Assembly: GCF_022809775.1 (NCBI RefSeq)
Contig: NZ_CP094380.1
Coordinates: forward strand, 186,001-250,000
Direction: 5' to 3'
Source: Pseudodesulfovibrio tunisiensis
GTDB lineage: Bacteria > Desulfobacterota > Desulfovibrionia > Desulfovibrionales > Desulfovibrionaceae
DNA length: 64,000 nt
The notes beneath the pieces were generated by a model. That model was not told the origin of the DNA, made no database searches, and saw only the letters and a program-made list of their open reading frames with translations. The first letter of the stretch is position 1, and the number at the start of each line of letters is the position of its first letter. Below are positions 1 through 8,422 of the stretch, one piece after another. The translations under genes and the position numbers were made by a program.

Positions 1-938
1 ATCAAATCGCATCCGGCGCGCTTGAACGCCACGAGGGATTCCATGACCACGGCCTGTTCGTCCACCCAGCCGTTGGCTGCTGCGGCCTTGATCAGGCTGT
101 ATTCGCCGCTGACCTGATAGGCGGCCACCGGGCAGTCGAAGGAATCGCGCACCTGCCGGATCACGTCCAGATAGGGCATGCCGGGCTTGACCATGATGAT
201 GTCCGCGCCTTCCTCAAGGTCGGCGGCGGCTTCACGCATGGCTTCGCGGCCGTTGGCCGGGTCCATCTGGTACGCCTTGCGGTCGCCGAACTGCGGGGTG
301 GACTCGGCCGCCTCGCGGAACGGGCCGTAGAATGCGGACGCGTATTTCACGGCGTAGCTCATGATCGGGGTGTTGACGAACCCTTCCTCGTCCAGCATGG
401 CGCGGATTGCGGCAACGCGTCCGTCCATCATGTCCGAGGGGGCCACCATGTCCGCGCCTGCGCGTACCTGAGCCAGAGCGGCACGGGCCAGCAGGTTCAG
501 GGTGGGGTCGTTCATGACCTCGCCGTTCTTGATCAGGCCGCAATGGCCGTGCGAGGTGTATTCGCAGAGACAGGTGTCCGCGATGACGACCAGTTCGGGC
601 CACTTGTCCTTGATCATGCGGATCGCCTTCTGGACGATGCCGTCATCGGCGTAGGCCTGAGAGCCTGTCTCGTCCTTTTCCGCAGGAATGCCGAACAGGA
701 TCAGGGACTTGAGGTCGAGGTCCACGGCCTGAGCCACCTGCTTCTCCAGTTGCTTCAGGGAAAGCTGGTACTGGCCGGGCATGGACGTGATCGGTTTCCG
801 GAAATCCTCGTCGTCGGTCTCGACCACGAAGTAGGGCATGATCAGGTCCTGAGGCCGGATCTCGTTTTCGCGGACAAGTTCGCGGAGGGTCGCGCCGGAG
901 CGCAGGCGGCGACCGCGGTGGAATTCAAAGGGAATCAT
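1..938 (-). CDS. hemB: Delta-aminolevulinic acid dehydratase (porphobilinogen synthase), C-terminus cut by window edge
   Basis: Cytosolic enzyme that condenses two 5-aminolevulinate molecules to porphobilinogen, an early step of tetrapyrrole synthesis. Translating the minus strand from 938 gives about 312 residues of a family usually near 324, so only the last dozen or so are missing. Visible family marks are the zinc-site cysteines in [14 protein letters not shown] and the two active-site lysines in [14 protein letters not shown] and [10 protein letters not shown]. The start at 938 follows an AAGGAG-type ribosome binding site. ahbC lies upstream on the same strand; Desulfovibrio genomes commonly keep ahbC, hemB and ahbD together, so ahbD may lie just past the left edge (inference). 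Confidence 0.96.
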   Translation of the reverse strand, partial: MIPFEFHRGRRLRSGATLRELVRENEIRPQDLIMPYFVVETDDEDFRKPITSMPGQYQLSLKQLEKQVAQAVDLDLKSLILFGIPAEKDETGSQAYADDGIVQKAIRMIKDKWPELVVIADTCLCEYTSHGHCGLIKNGEVMNDPTLNLLARAALAQVRAGADMVAPSDMMDGRVAAIRAMLDEEGFVNTPIMSYAVKYASAFYGPFREAAESTPQFGDRKAYQMDPANGREAMREAAADLEEGADIIMVKPGMPYLDVIRQVRDSFDCPVAAYQVSGEYSLIKAAAANGWVDEQAVVMESLVAFKRAGCDL

Positions 939-984
939 GGGGGCTCCTTGGAGATTGCTGGAAAAGGGTGATCTGCCGCGTCAT

Positions 985-1040
985 GAAAAAAATCCATCCC
1001 GACGCGAATTGTTCATGCGCGTCGGCCATGGATTCTTTTC
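985..1040 (-). terminator. Long imperfect hairpin between ahbC and hemB
   Basis: GAAAAGAATCCAT and CGACGCG pair with matching downstream arms (GAAAAAAATCCAT and CGCGTCG on the plus strand), with a run of seven T on the minus strand after the hairpin. It looks like an intrinsic terminator or attenuator after ahbC, so hemB may have its own promoter or be only partly co-transcribed. Confidence 0.6.
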
Positions 1041-1101
1041 TATAACGCCGTGCGTCTCGCCATTTCGGGCAACCTGAATTCGTATTTTTTCAGCGGGCCG
1101 C

Positions 1102-2295
1102 CTACAGGGGCTCGCCGGAGATTTCCTCGTCAGTGAGATAGCAGGCCGGGTCCGGAGCCCAGAAATCATCATAGTAGGCTTCGGCACGGGCACGGAAGTT
1201 GCCGCCGCAGATGTTCAGGAAGCGACATTTGGCGCAACGGCCGGTGACGTGCGGCCGCTTGTCCTTGAGCTTGTTCAGCAGTTCGATGTTCTTGTCGGTC
1301 CAGATTTCGGAGAACGGGCGTTCCAGCACGTTGCCGAAGGTGTGGTGGCGCATGAACTGGTCGGCGTGCACCTTGCCGTCCCAGGAGATGCAGCCGATGC
1401 CGCGACCCGAGGAATTGCCCTCGTTCATCTTGAGCAGTTCCAGCACTTCGGCGGCGCGTTTGGGGTCTTCCTTGAGCATGCGGAAGTAGACGTAGGGTCC
1501 GTCCGCGTGGTTGTCCACGGTCAGGACTTCCTTGGGCTTGCCCATGTCATGCAGAGCGCGGGTGCGATCCATGATCAGGTCCACGACCTTGCGGGTCTCC
1601 TCGTGGCCCAGATCCTCCTTGATGAGTTCGGAGCCGCGGCCGGAGTAGACCAGATGGTAGAAACAGATGCGGGGAATGTCGCGCTGCTCGATGAGGTCGA
1701 ACAGATGCGGAATTTCCTGAGCGTTGCGCTTGTTGATGGTGAAGCGCAGGCCGACCTTGAGGCCTTCGGCCTGACAGTTCTCCACGCCCTGAAGCGCCTT
1801 CTTGTAGGAGCCCTTCACCCCGCGGAACTGGTCGTGCACCTCTTCGGCGCCGTCAAGGGAAATGCCCACGTAGGAAAGGCCCACTTCCTTGAGTTCCTTG
1901 GCTTTCTTCTTGGTGATCAGGGTGCCGTTGGTGGAGATGACCGCACGCATTCCCTTGGAAGTGGCGTGCTTGGCCAGTTCGACCAGGTCTTCGCGCACCA
2001 GGGGTTCGCCGCCGGAAAACAGCATGACCGGAGCGCCGAACGCGGCCAGGTCATTGATCATTTCCTTGGCCTTTTCCGTGGAGATCGGGTCCTTGTGACC
2101 GCTGGGGTCCACAGCCTGCGCGTAGCAGTGGACGCACTTGAGGTTGCACCGCTGGGTCATGTTCCAGACCACTACCGGCTTCTTGTCTTTGGAAAATTGC
2201 AGCAGATGGGAGGGGAGCTGCCCGGATTCGCGGCCGTAACGGAGCGCGTCCGAGGGTTCCACCGCGCCACAGTAAAGCTTGGAAATGCCTATCAT
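1102..2295 (-). CDS. ahbC: Radical SAM heme-synthesis protein, AhbC type (12,18-didecarboxysiroheme deacetylase)
   Basis: A 397-residue radical SAM protein. It has the 4Fe-4S motif CNLKCVHC near the N-terminus, the SAM-binding FSGGEP segment, and a C-terminal cysteine cluster CAKCRFLNICGG for an auxiliary iron-sulfur centre. The N-terminus MIGISKLYCG is characteristic of the AhbC/NirJ group. AhbC removes the acetate side chains of didecarboxysiroheme to give Fe-coproporphyrin III in the siroheme-dependent heme pathway of sulfate reducers. The open frame extends 42 codons upstream, but the start at 2295 has a GAGGT ribosome site and matches the family N-terminus; the extension runs through the terminator hairpin. 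AhbD or NirJ are alternatives, but the hemB neighbour favours AhbC. Confidence 0.83.
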   Translation of the reverse strand: MIGISKLYCGAVEPSDALRYGRESGQLPSHLLQFSKDKKPVVVWNMTQRCNLKCVHCYAQAVDPSGHKDPISTEKAKEMINDLAAFGAPVMLFSGGEPLVREDLVELAKHATSKGMRAVISTNGTLITKKKAKELKEVGLSYVGISLDGAEEVHDQFRGVKGSYKKALQGVENCQAEGLKVGLRFTINKRNAQEIPHLFDLIEQRDIPRICFYHLVYSGRGSELIKEDLGHEETRKVVDLIMDRTRALHDMGKPKEVLTVDNHADGPYVYFRMLKEDPKRAAEVLELLKMNEGNSSGRGIGCISWDGKVHADQFMRHHTFGNVLERPFSEIWTDKNIELLNKLKDKRPHVTGRCAKCRFLNICGGNFRARAEAYYDDFWAPDPACYLTDEEISGEPL

Positions 2296-2362
2296 GAATG
2301 AAACCTCGTTAAAGTATGTGAGGGCTTTGGGGTACCACACAATGAGGGTGGTGTAAAAGATG

Positions 2363-2390
2363 AAAAAAGGGGCAAGCTGCGCCCCTTTTT
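2363..2390 (-). terminator. Intrinsic terminator after the OmpA-type gene
   Basis: GGGGC and GCCCC arms flanked by A6 and T5 runs. On the minus strand the hairpin ends in TTTTTT, about 50 bases after the OmpA-family stop codon and just before ahbC. It is symmetrical and could work in both directions. Confidence 0.8.
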
Positions 2391-2438
2391 CTTCATTGCA
2401 TTCTTTAGGAATTGTTCTCAAGTTGTCAAGATAATTCT

Positions 2439-3611
2439 CTACTGAGATAGTCGGATTTCAACCCTTCGGTTTTTCTGCCGTCCTTCTGTCGTCCCCTCGG
2501 TGGCAATGGGGCGGGAATCGCCGTAGCCTGCGGTTTCGATGAGCGAGGGGGCGATCTTGAACTTGTCTACAAGATACTGCTTCACTGCCCGGGCCCGGGA
2601 TTGGGAGAGTCGCATGTTGTATTTGGCGTCGCCCACCGAGTCGGTGTGTCCGGCAATGATGATCTTTCTGCCCTTGAGTTCCGGGCTGGTCAGGGCCTGG
2701 CCAAGGCTGTCCAGCAGGGAATGGGATTCCGGCTTGATCACGCTTTTGTCGAAGTCGAAGCGGATGTCCAGATTCACGGCCGGTGTTTCCGGTCGGATAG
2801 TCTGTTCGGCTTCGGCCGTGATTTCCTCTCCCTGTGCCGGCAAGGGCGAGTCCGGAGCGGACTGGGCCGGAATTTCGACTCCTTCAGCCATCTGGTTCGC
2901 GGGTTGGGCAACTTGTGATGTTGCGCTCGGCGGCGTGCTCAGGGCCTGCACCATCTGGGTGCGGGTTTCGGCAAAGGGATGGGGCGTGTCCGGAGAGGGC
3001 AGCCAGCTTTTGAGCGGGACTGCCATGTCCTTGGCTATGGAGCGGATGATCTTGTTGAACGGGGCTGTGGGCAGCCGGTATTCGTGACGAAAGTAGATGT
3101 AATCGTCCGGCTGCTTTTCCTCGATGCGCCCGGATTGGGCCATGGACCAGAGAAGCATGCCGTTGCTGGCGCTGTAGATGTTGATCTGAATGGTGATGGC
3201 TGTGTCATCCACGGTATGGCCTGCATAGAAATAGGGAACCATGCCGAGGATCAGCAGGTCGGCGCCTCGGTCCCGGGCCTGACGCAGAGATGCCTGCAGG
3301 CCGCTGTAGCGCTGATTTTGTCCGGGTTCCATGATCGGAAAGAGTCGTTCCTCAAGCCATGCATGCTGGAATATGCTGCCAAAGGTCAGGCCCAGATGAT
3401 CATAGTCCGGGGTTTCCTGTTGGACGACGAACGGCGGGAAATACGCGGTCAGGGGCCGGTACTGTTTTGCTCTGGGATGCAGCGTGACCTGCAGTGCGGA
3501 TTTCCTGACGGGCGAGTCGTAATAGATTCTGGTCTGGTCGGTTATGGACGGGTCCACGTAGGCACAGGCTGTCAATAAAAGCAACATTCCGAAAATTATG
3601 GCTTTTTTCAT
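2439..3611 (-). CDS. OmpA-family outer-membrane lipoprotein
   Basis: A 390-residue protein with a lipoprotein signal peptide (lipobox LTAC, cysteine 16). A central domain of about 200 residues I do not recognise is followed by a Pro/Gln/Glu-rich linker (about 215-275) and a C-terminal OmpA/MotB-like peptidoglycan-binding domain. The domain shows FDFDKSVIKPES, IAGHTDSVGD and the NRRVEI ending typical of the family. It probably anchors the outer membrane to the cell wall. The central part handles pathway-like text (GADLLILGMVPYF) seen in envelope lipoproteins of unknown role. Ribosome site upstream of 3611 is weak. It appears to be a single-gene unit ended by the hairpin at 2363-2390. Confidence 0.85.
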   Translation of the reverse strand: MKKAIIFGMLLLLTACAYVDPSITDQTRIYYDSPVRKSALQVTLHPRAKQYRPLTAYFPPFVVQQETPDYDHLGLTFGSIFQHAWLEERLFPIMEPGQNQRYSGLQASLRQARDRGADLLILGMVPYFYAGHTVDDTAITIQINIYSASNGMLLWSMAQSGRIEEKQPDDYIYFRHEYRLPTAPFNKIIRSIAKDMAVPLKSWLPSPDTPHPFAETRTQMVQALSTPPSATSQVAQPANQMAEGVEIPAQSAPDSPLPAQGEEITAEAEQTIRPETPAVNLDIRFDFDKSVIKPESHSLLDSLGQALTSPELKGRKIIIAGHTDSVGDAKYNMRLSQSRARAVKQYLVDKFKIAPSLIETAGYGDSRPIATEGTTEGRQKNRRVEIRLSQ

Positions 3612-3719
3612 GGTGTCACACCGGATTGCGGTTGCAGTGTTCGCAGGCGGCCGCCAAATCTTCGACGGACGCGGTTCTTCGGAATGGCAAAAGCAATATG
3701 CGTGCCGCAGACTGTGCGG

Positions 3720-4055
3720 TTATTGCAGGGTTTCGGTGGGGGAAGGAGCGGATTCGATGCTTTCGAGAAGTTGTTTCCGGGATTGGGTCAACCCCTGCTT
3801 GAGCAGGAGTTTTCGGCCCGTGGAGAGCTTGCGGAACTCGGGGGCGGCGGCCAACTGCTTCAGGCGTTCCATTTCCACGGTGATGCTCTTGATGCGGTGC
3901 TGAACGTCCATGCCCGGAGGGCATACCTGCGAGGCGAGGACGGCCAGGTCCCGAAGTTCCCTGGCCATCCTCTGAAAGTTCGCCGGGTCCAGTTCCTTTT
4001 CCAGCCTGCGTTTGGCCTTCCAGGACTGGACCATGTTCTTGAGCCGGTCGAGCAT
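3720..4055 (-). CDS. Small charged helical protein of unknown function
   Basis: 111 residues, rich in Lys, Arg, Leu and Gln with no signal peptide or membrane segment, probably mostly helical and cytosolic. I do not recognise a family. It starts 13 bases after the stop of the zinc-ribbon/Yip1 gene, so the two are very likely co-transcribed and the protein may work with it. A single cysteine (ASQVCPPG) is present. The reading frame is supported by operon spacing and by normal codon composition rather than by homology. Confidence 0.6.
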   Translation of the reverse strand: MLDRLKNMVQSWKAKRRLEKELDPANFQRMARELRDLAVLASQVCPPGMDVQHRIKSITVEMERLKQLAAAPEFRKLSTGRKLLLKQGLTQSRKQLLESIESAPSPTETLQ

Positions 4056-4068
4056 GGCTTTTCCGGGG

Positions 4069-5163
4069 TTACATCATGGTCAGGTTGCCGCCGCCGGACG
4101 CGAAAAACGCGGCCAGCCCGAGAACCAGAGGCAGAGCCGCGGCAATCGCGGCCTTGGCTATGGAGGTCCGGTGCAGTCTGGACCAGCCTATCACGGAAAG
4201 GGCGGAACCCCAAAGAAGCACGAGGACGCTCCAGGCAAGTTCGACTTCCGAGGTGGGCATGGGGAACAGGCCGAGGATCATGGGCGCGCTGGCATAGGCT
4301 TCCGCGCGGAACGTGGCTTCGAATCCGCTGTCCGCCGCCTTGAGTGTGCGGAGCAGGAGATGGTGCACTCCGGCGGAGACGAACACAGCCATGACCACGA
4401 ACAGGGGATAGAAGAGCATCATGAGCAGGACAGCACCGCCCGCAAGGTCGCGGATGTCGCCGTCCGCAGCCGTCATGTCCCAGGAGGCGGTCAGGCCGCC
4501 CATGCCCCAGAAGAACTGGGCCACATTGTAGATCATGGCCACCAGAATGGCGAAGACCATGGGCCGGGCAAGGCCCTTGCCAAGGGGCATGACCTCGAAG
4601 AACAGGGCCGGACTCATCAGGATGCGCTTCAGGGTCTGGATGAATCCCGGGAAGAAACCGTAGTGCTCCATGTCCTCGAACGGCGGCAGCACCTTGGGTT
4701 CGCGAGGGCCGAAGCTGGAGTCCAGTTCGGGTTCGTATTCGTCGGCCATGGCGGCCCGGGGCTCCTGTTCGCCGCTGTCCGGGGGCGTCATGCCGCCCAG
4801 CTTGTCCCAGATTTCCTCGTGATGCGGTTCCGAGCCGTTGTCCAGATCGGGAAAGGCCGGAGTTTCGTTTTTCGGACTTTCCTGCTGTTTCGGCTTCTCG
4901 GGAATTGTTTCGGATTCCGGAGGCCGGACTGTTTCCGGTTCGATTTCCGGGGTGGTTTCCGGTGCGGTTTCCGGTTCGGAAGCCGCGGCCGTGGTCGGCG
5001 TTTCCGGTTCAACGGATTCCGTTTCCGCAAACTCCTCTTCAGGCAACTCGCGGAACTGGAATTTCACCTTGCACTTGGGGCAGGTGGCTATTTGTGCCCG
5101 GGCCGGAATCCTGGTTTCATCCACTTCCCGGGTGAATTGGCATTCAGGGCAGATAATACGCAT
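4069..5163 (-). CDS. Zinc-ribbon and Yip1-domain membrane protein
   Basis: 364 residues in three parts. Residues 1-40 form an MJ0042-type zinc ribbon (CPEC near the start, then CPKC). Residues about 45-160 are an acidic Glu/Pro/Thr-rich linker. From about 165 on there is a Yip1-like membrane domain with several hydrophobic spans and the segment RILMSPALFFEVMPLGKGL typical of bacterial Yip1 proteins. The role is unknown; such proteins may link a soluble zinc-binding module to the inner membrane. The start at 5163 has an AAGGAAAC ribosome site. The small gene at 3720-4055 follows directly. Confidence 0.75.
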   Translation of the reverse strand: MRIICPECQFTREVDETRIPARAQIATCPKCKVKFQFRELPEEEFAETESVEPETPTTAAASEPETAPETTPEIEPETVRPPESETIPEKPKQQESPKNETPAFPDLDNGSEPHHEEIWDKLGGMTPPDSGEQEPRAAMADEYEPELDSSFGPREPKVLPPFEDMEHYGFFPGFIQTLKRILMSPALFFEVMPLGKGLARPMVFAILVAMIYNVAQFFWGMGGLTASWDMTAADGDIRDLAGGAVLLMMLFYPLFVVMAVFVSAGVHHLLLRTLKAADSGFEATFRAEAYASAPMILGLFPMPTSEVELAWSVLVLLWGSALSVIGWSRLHRTSIAKAAIAAALPLVLGLAAFFASGGGNLTMM

Positions 5164-5306
5164 TGCGTTTCCTTGGGTTCGATTGGTCCAGTGGAAAGCT
5201 CCTATCCATTTTGTACGTAAGAATCAAGCGGTGCGCAACGCGTCCCGCCTGTCTGGCCCGGTCGGGATGGAGCGGTTTCGACCGGGCGCGACGTGGTGAG
5301 GAAAGA

Positions 5307-6515
5307 CTAGACCCCGGATGGATTTTCTTCAAGCAGGAGCAGTTGCAACGCCCCGGAAATAAAGGAGGCTTCTGCCAGACTGGCGCGCTTTAGCGAAGGA
5401 TAGTCCGGGTTGAGCACGTGATGCACGGAATTTCCCCCAGCCTGATCAAAGCGACTGAGCTTGGCCGCGAGCTGTTCCGGGCTTTTGCGTATTCGGCTGT
5501 AGTGGAGAATGGGGGCGTCCACGGCAATGGCAGTGCGGCCTGTCACGTTGGTCAGCCGTTCATGCACCGGGCGTTCGAATCGGATGCCCGGGGCGTTGCG
5601 AAAGAGCCTGAGCTGGAGATCGGGCCAGAGACCGTATCCCACCTTGGTGCGGGTTTCATCCGGATACAGGGTCATGCGCGGGAAATAGCAGGCCTGAAGG
5701 CGTTTCACCAGAAGCAGGGCCGTGAGCAGGTCCCATGCGTCCGGGCTGAAACATTCGTCGCCGTCCAGATAGAGCACCCATTCCCCGGCGCATTCGTCCA
5801 GCATCCGGTTTCGCTGGGAAGCAAAGTCGTCCAGAGGATGAGCCAGATGTCGGATCGGCGCGGCGCAGGAAAATTCCCTGTCCGGAATCTGTTCCGCGTC
5901 CCAGATTACCACGATTTCCCTGACCCAGTCCGGGAACTGGGCAAAGTAGTCGTCGAGATTCGGTTCATCCGGGCTGAGGATTGCGCCTACGCTCAAATCC
6001 GGGGCCTGCACCGATACGTGGCTGAGCAGAGAGCTGTTCAGGGCAAGATGCGACCGGGCCGCGGAAAAGGCGCGCTGCATGGCCTGATATCGGGTGCGTT
6101 CAACCTGATCGGGTTCGGGGTTCAGGATCAGGACCGCGTTTTCCGTGGTGATGCCGCATTGGGCAAGCAGGAGCAGGTGCGCCCATGCCGAGGTGTCCGT
6201 CAGCACGGTGACCCGGGTGTCGAGGAGCATGGAGTCGTGCACTTCCCGAACCCGTTGCGGCAGCAGCTCGCAGACGATGATGGGCATTTCTTCGGGCAGG
6301 GTTTGGGCAAGGCGGTTGGCCAGACAGCCCGATCCCAGTCCGAAGAGCACCAGAGCCGAGGCCCCCCGTTTTTCCACGAGTCTGGCAGCTCGGGACGCAT
6401 GGCGGTTCAGGGTTTCCTGATCCGGCGTATCCGACTCGGCAGTTTCGGATTGCTTGTTCTTCCAGTCGAAGGCGAGAACCTGGCGTGTGTATTCGTTGAT
6501 CAGGTCGAGATTCAT
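5307..6515 (-). CDS. Family 2 glycosyltransferase with N-terminal Rossmann-like domain
   Basis: 402 residues. The N-terminal part has a Rossmann-like strand and glycine loop (ALVLFGLGSG) as in motility-associated glycosyltransferases. The C-terminal part is GT-A: after a strand-rich start comes the metal/nucleotide-sugar motif YLDGDECFSP, then LQLRLFRN and the late PVHERL and ILHYSRIR segments common to GT2 enzymes that modify flagellin or lipopolysaccharide. Its start overlaps the end of the GT4 gene by four bases, so the pair is translationally coupled. The position directly after fliS and a GT4 gene suggests flagellin glycosylation (inference). Confidence 0.8.
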   Translation of the reverse strand: MNLDLINEYTRQVLAFDWKNKQSETAESDTPDQETLNRHASRAARLVEKRGASALVLFGLGSGCLANRLAQTLPEEMPIIVCELLPQRVREVHDSMLLDTRVTVLTDTSAWAHLLLLAQCGITTENAVLILNPEPDQVERTRYQAMQRAFSAARSHLALNSSLLSHVSVQAPDLSVGAILSPDEPNLDDYFAQFPDWVREIVVIWDAEQIPDREFSCAAPIRHLAHPLDDFASQRNRMLDECAGEWVLYLDGDECFSPDAWDLLTALLLVKRLQACYFPRMTLYPDETRTKVGYGLWPDLQLRLFRNAPGIRFERPVHERLTNVTGRTAIAVDAPILHYSRIRKSPEQLAAKLSRFDQAGGNSVHHVLNPDYPSLKRASLAEASFISGALQLLLLEENPSGV

Positions 6516-7585
6516 GCGTGTATTCCTTTGGCGGCGAGCAGTTCGCCGTAGATGGATTCCAGTTGGCGCGTCACGGTCTGGACGCGGTAGAGTCGCGATG
6601 CCTTTTCCTGTCCGTTGCGTCCCATGCGCCGGGCTTCTTCAGGGTGGGACAGCAGCCGGACAACAGCTTTGGCATACTCTTCGGCCGTGTTTGCCACAAG
6701 TCCGGTTTCGCCGTGGTCCACCAGTTCGAGCTGGGCATTGTCCCGCAGGCCCGGGCAGGGATGCGTGACAACGGGCAGGCCGCAGGCCATGGCCTCGGCA
6801 ATGACGAGCCCGAAGGATTCCCCGGTGTCGTTGGCATGGGCCAGCACGGAAATCGAGTTCATGAAGTCCGCGATCTCCGCATCCGTGGAGATCGCGGGCA
6901 GAAAGGCGACATGGTTTTCCAGATTGTTTTCCGCCACGAAGCGCACGGCTTCGGGAATGCCTCCGATGATGCGGCATCGGAAGTCGGGCAGGTCGTGAGC
7001 CAGCAGGGGCAGGATATCCAGAGCCATCCGGGACCATTTGCCCGGATCTGCGCGGGAGATGCGTCCGATCACGGCGCGGGAAAAGTCCCGGTCCCTGCAT
7101 GAGGCCGATGAAAGAAAATCCGTGTCGACCGGGTTGTACAGGAAGGAATATCTGTCCGGATTCTCCGGTATTCCCGTGGTTGCATGAAATCGGTTCAGGC
7201 AGAATCGGGAAACGAACAGGGTTCGGTCGATGACTGCCGCGTGCGGACTGGGATCGTGCCTGCCGAAGACGTTGGTCTCCACCACCACGGGCACCCCGGC
7301 CATGCGCAGGGGGCGAAGCAGGTTCGGCTCGGGCCAGCCCGCCCTGTGCACATGCACCACGTGCGGGCGAAACGTATCGAGTACGCCCAGCAGATCGTCG
7401 GTGACATGGGTGGGGATGCCTGCCTTTCGCAACTGCGGGCCGCGTTGTCCGTCCTGAAAGGCGAATGCAGCGACATGAAAGCGGCTCGGGTTCAGGTGCG
7501 TGGCAAAAAGCTGCATCACCTTTTCCGTGCCGCCCAGCCCCAGAGCATTGACGATATGCAGGACGCGGACGCGGGTTTCAGGCAT
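6512..7585 (-). CDS. Family 4 glycosyltransferase
   Basis: 357 residues with the GT-B fold. The N-terminus VRVLHIVNALGLGGTEKVM contains the GGTE loop of GT4 enzymes. The C-terminal half carries the E-x7-E nucleotide-sugar site ESFGLVIAEAMACGLPVV near residues 265-285. It would transfer a sugar from a nucleotide donor in the cytosol. Overlap of four bases with the following GT2 gene and location beside fliS/fliD/flagellin point to decoration of the flagellar filament, though surface polysaccharide synthesis is possible. Confidence 0.85.
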   Translation of the reverse strand: MPETRVRVLHIVNALGLGGTEKVMQLFATHLNPSRFHVAAFAFQDGQRGPQLRKAGIPTHVTDDLLGVLDTFRPHVVHVHRAGWPEPNLLRPLRMAGVPVVVETNVFGRHDPSPHAAVIDRTLFVSRFCLNRFHATTGIPENPDRYSFLYNPVDTDFLSSASCRDRDFSRAVIGRISRADPGKWSRMALDILPLLAHDLPDFRCRIIGGIPEAVRFVAENNLENHVAFLPAISTDAEIADFMNSISVLAHANDTGESFGLVIAEAMACGLPVVTHPCPGLRDNAQLELVDHGETGLVANTAEEYAKAVVRLLSHPEEARRMGRNGQEKASRLYRVQTVTRQLESIYGELLAAKGIHA

Positions 7586-7672
7586 GTCAGGAAGGTGCCA
7601 CAGTCGGGAAATATTGTAAATGTGTTCCGGGGGATGAACGAGGTTGCTCCAGTCGGGAACTCCGCGTCACGG

Positions 7673-7708
7673 AAAAAGGGAGCGGCCTGGATTCAGACCG
7701 CTCCCTTT
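7673..7708 (-). terminator. Intrinsic terminator after fliS
   Basis: AAAGGGAGCGG pairs with CCGCTCCCTTT, ending in T5 on the minus strand, six bases past the fliS stop. Confidence 0.88.
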
Positions 7709-7714
7709 GATTGG

Positions 7715-8404
7715 CTATCGGTTGGAGCCATAGGCATTTCTCGCCCTGAGTCGCGTTGCATTCATGAGCGGGCGTTTGGGCGGTTGCACTGGCTGTGGTG
7801 TCGGCTTGGGTGCCGGGGCCGATTCCGGAGCTGCTGCGGCAGCTTCCGGGGCGGGGTTTGCGGTCTGCTGTTCGGCAGGAGGCCGTACCGTACTCTGCGC
7901 GGGACGGGGGGGCGTCGGCATCTTGGGCCGGGCCATGCCTGTCGGCGGAGTGGGGACGGATGCGCCGGGAACAGCCTGCGGCCTCGGGATTTGCGGTATG
8001 GAACGCGCCTGCGGCTTTGCGGCCGGAGCAGTACCTTCGTGCTGGGGCACGATTTGGGCGTAGGCGGACCTGAGGCCTTGCATGATCTTGATGACGTCAT
8101 CGATCATTTTGGTGTCCATGCGGATGTTGGCCTTGGTCAGGTGCGTGGTGCAGAAGAAATAGAGCTGGCTCAGCTTGGGCGTGATTTCTCCACCCTTTTC
8201 CCGGTTCAGGCATTCGGCCAGTTCGTGGATGATGGCCATGGCCTTGGAAATGTAGATGCCTTTCTTGGCAAAATCCCGGTTCTCCATCTCCATTTTCGCG
8301 CGCTTCAGGAATTTGATAGCCGCGTCATAGAGCATGATGAGCAGTTCTCCCTGGGTGGTGGTTTCCACCTGGGTCGCGAGATATGCCTTGGCTGGATTGG
8401 CCAT
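7715..8404 (-). CDS. fliS: Flagellar export chaperone FliS with a long proline/alanine-rich tail
   Basis: FliS binds the C-terminus of flagellin in the cytosol, stops it polymerising and hands it to the export gate. Residues 1 to about 125 are a FliS domain: the N-terminal AYLATQVETTTQGELLIMLYDAAIKFLKRA helix pair is diagnostic. The remaining hundred residues are Pro/Ala/Gln-rich and probably disordered; ordinary FliS is only about 125-150 residues. It lies 18 bases after fliD on the same strand, the usual fliD-fliS order, and is closed by a strong terminator. Confidence 0.93.
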   Translation of the reverse strand: MANPAKAYLATQVETTTQGELLIMLYDAAIKFLKRAKMEMENRDFAKKGIYISKAMAIIHELAECLNREKGGEITPKLSQLYFFCTTHLTKANIRMDTKMIDDVIKIMQGLRSAYAQIVPQHEGTAPAAKPQARSIPQIPRPQAVPGASVPTPPTGMARPKMPTPPRPAQSTVRPPAEQQTANPAPEAAAAAPESAPAPKPTPQPVQPPKRPLMNATRLRARNAYGSNR

Positions 8405-8422
8405 TCTTACTCTCCTTCTGAA

